From NCBI GenBank assembly GCA_040881945.1, contig JBBECF010000019.1:1-8156 (forward strand): a DNA stretch of 8,156 bases, given 5' to 3'. Position 1 is the stretch's first letter; the number at the start of each line of letters is the position of its first letter. This stretch comes from JBBECF01 sp040881945 (GTDB lineage: Bacteria; Pseudomonadota; Alphaproteobacteria; Dongiales; Dongiaceae). This document shows positions 7,778-8,156 of this stretch, in pieces. The notes under the pieces are model-generated. The model ran no database searches and was not told the DNA's origin. It was given only the letters and a program-made list of their open reading frames with translations. The translations under genes and the position numbers were made by a program.

Positions 7778-7863
7778 GGAGGGGTGCCCGAGTGGCTAAA
7801 GGGGACGGGCTGTAAACCCGTTGGCGTACGCCTACGTAGGTTCGAATCCTACCCCCTCCACCA
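7778..7863 (+). tRNA. tRNA-Tyr (anticodon GTA)
   Basis: This is a class II tRNA with a long variable arm, as expected for bacterial tRNA-Tyr. The acceptor stem GGAGGGG (7778-7784) pairs perfectly with CCCCTCC (7853-7859), with discriminator A7860 and a gene-encoded CCA (7861-7863). The anticodon stem ACGGG/CCCGT encloses the loop CTGTAAA with anticodon GTA at 7812-7814. The TpsiC arm loop reads TTCGAAT. At 86 bases with CCA the length is normal. It is first in the tRNA-Tyr / tRNA-Gly / tuf unit. The spacer to the next tRNA (7864-7919) shows nothing recognisable. Confidence 0.97.
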
Positions 7864-7919
7864 TAATCGGGCGATCGGCGGGCAAAACGAGATAATGAGG
7901 AAAATTCGGACCGAGTAGC

Positions 7920-7993
7920 GCGGGTGTAGCTCAGTGGCAGAGCTCCAGCCTTCCAAGCTGGCTACGCGGGTTCGATTCCCGTCACCCGCTCCA
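7920..7993 (+). tRNA. tRNA-Gly (anticodon TCC)
   Basis: The acceptor stem GCGGGTG (7920-7926) pairs perfectly with CACCCGC (7983-7989), followed by discriminator T7990 and an encoded CCA (7991-7993). The anticodon stem CCAGC/GCTGG encloses CTTCCAA with anticodon TCC at 7952-7954, and the TpsiC loop is TTCGATT. It is 74 bases with CCA, normal for tRNA-Gly. It is placed between tRNA-Tyr and tuf as in the E. coli tyrU-glyT-thrT-tufB operon, but no tRNA-Thr follows here. Confidence 0.97.
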
Positions 7994-8052
7994 GTTCGGC
8001 GGGGTGAATGCCGAGGCGGCGTTCGGGCGGAGAGCGAATGACGTTGCGGTGA

Positions 8053-8073
8053 CCGGCGCCTCTCGGGCGTCGG
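8053..8073 (+). other. Hairpin in the tuf leader
   Basis: CCGGCGCC (8053-8060) and GGCGTCGG (8066-8073) can form an 8-bp stem with one G-U pair and a five-base loop. It lies in the 108-base spacer between tRNA-Gly and tuf, ending 28 bases before the tuf ATG. No T-tract follows, so it is not a classical terminator; it could mark RNA processing, stabilise the tuf mRNA 5' end after tRNA excision, or be chance in GC-rich DNA. Confidence 0.35.
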
Positions 8074-8101
8074 ACGTGCCGAAGAAGCAGGGATAGAAAA
8101 G

Positions 8102-8156
8102 ATGGCGAAGGCGAAATTCCAACGGACGAAGCCGCACTGCAACGTGGGGACGATCG
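8102..8156 (+). CDS. tuf: Elongation factor Tu, N-terminal fragment cut by the window edge
   Basis: EF-Tu is the GTPase that delivers aminoacyl-tRNA to the ribosome. Only 18 codons are visible: MAKAKFQRTKPHCNVGTI. This is the well-known EF-Tu start (MAKxKFxRxKPHxNxGTI, continuing GHVDHGKT in the family); the P-loop would lie just past the edge. The ribosome site AGGGA (8089-8093) is 8 bases before the ATG. It is third in a unit with tRNA-Tyr and tRNA-Gly; a tRNA-Trp/secE/nusG continuation is common in alphaproteobacteria but lies outside the window. There is no sign of disruption in the visible part. Confidence 0.95.
   Translation, partial: MAKAKFQRTKPHCNVGTI

Noticed and set aside
7849..8142. 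97-codon open frame on the minus strand across tRNA-Gly and the tuf leader
   Set aside because: Its translation contains GDGNRTRVASLEGWSSATEL, a familiar spurious peptide obtained by translating the antisense of tRNA-Gly. It overlaps a tRNA and the start of tuf.

Overview
This GC-rich window looks like the chromosome of an alphaproteobacterium. That assignment is inferred from base composition, the reading style of the enzymes, and the gene order rlmB / tRNA-Tyr / tRNA-Gly / tuf; the exact taxon cannot be read from it. Genes are tightly packed, and no stretch longer than about 165 bases lacks a gene or a recognisable signal.

Positions 1-6102 form an amine (polyamine / omega-amino acid) catabolism block. 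Two glutamine-synthetase-fold ligases of the gamma-glutamylputrescine synthetase (PuuA) type diverge from a 143-base intergenic region: one on the minus strand running off the left edge (1-1325) and one on the plus strand (1469-2845). Convergent to the second is a two-gene minus-strand unit: a class III omega-amino acid:pyruvate aminotransferase (4023-5366) followed 34 bases later by alanine dehydrogenase (2870-3988). Divergent from the aminotransferase is a plus-strand XRE-cupin regulator that closely resembles PuuR (5539-6102). The shared regulator/aminotransferase control region holds two AT-rich sites resembling the E. coli PuuR box, one facing each gene. A coherent reading is that the ligases gamma-glutamylate amines, the aminotransferase moves an amino group from an amine or omega-amino acid to pyruvate giving alanine, and alanine dehydrogenase deaminates alanine to regenerate pyruvate, releasing NADH and ammonium. 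PuuR would tie expression to the amine. The oxidase, aldehyde dehydrogenase and gamma-glutamyl hydrolase steps (PuuB, PuuC, PuuD types) are not in the window.

Positions 6099-7611 carry a minus-strand pair: rlmB (23S rRNA 2'-O-methyltransferase) and, 19 bases downstream, a small class I SAM methyltransferase of unknown substrate. The latter's stop codon overlaps that of puuR.

Positions 7716-8156 are the start of a conserved translation operon on the plus strand: a strong sigma70-like promoter, tRNA-Tyr(GTA), tRNA-Gly(TCC), a leader with a hairpin, and the first 18 codons of tuf (EF-Tu), cut by the right edge.

Nothing here amounts to a clearly undescribed system. The most interesting points are the paired operator-like sites, the ligase paralog pair, and the aminotransferase/alanine dehydrogenase coupling.
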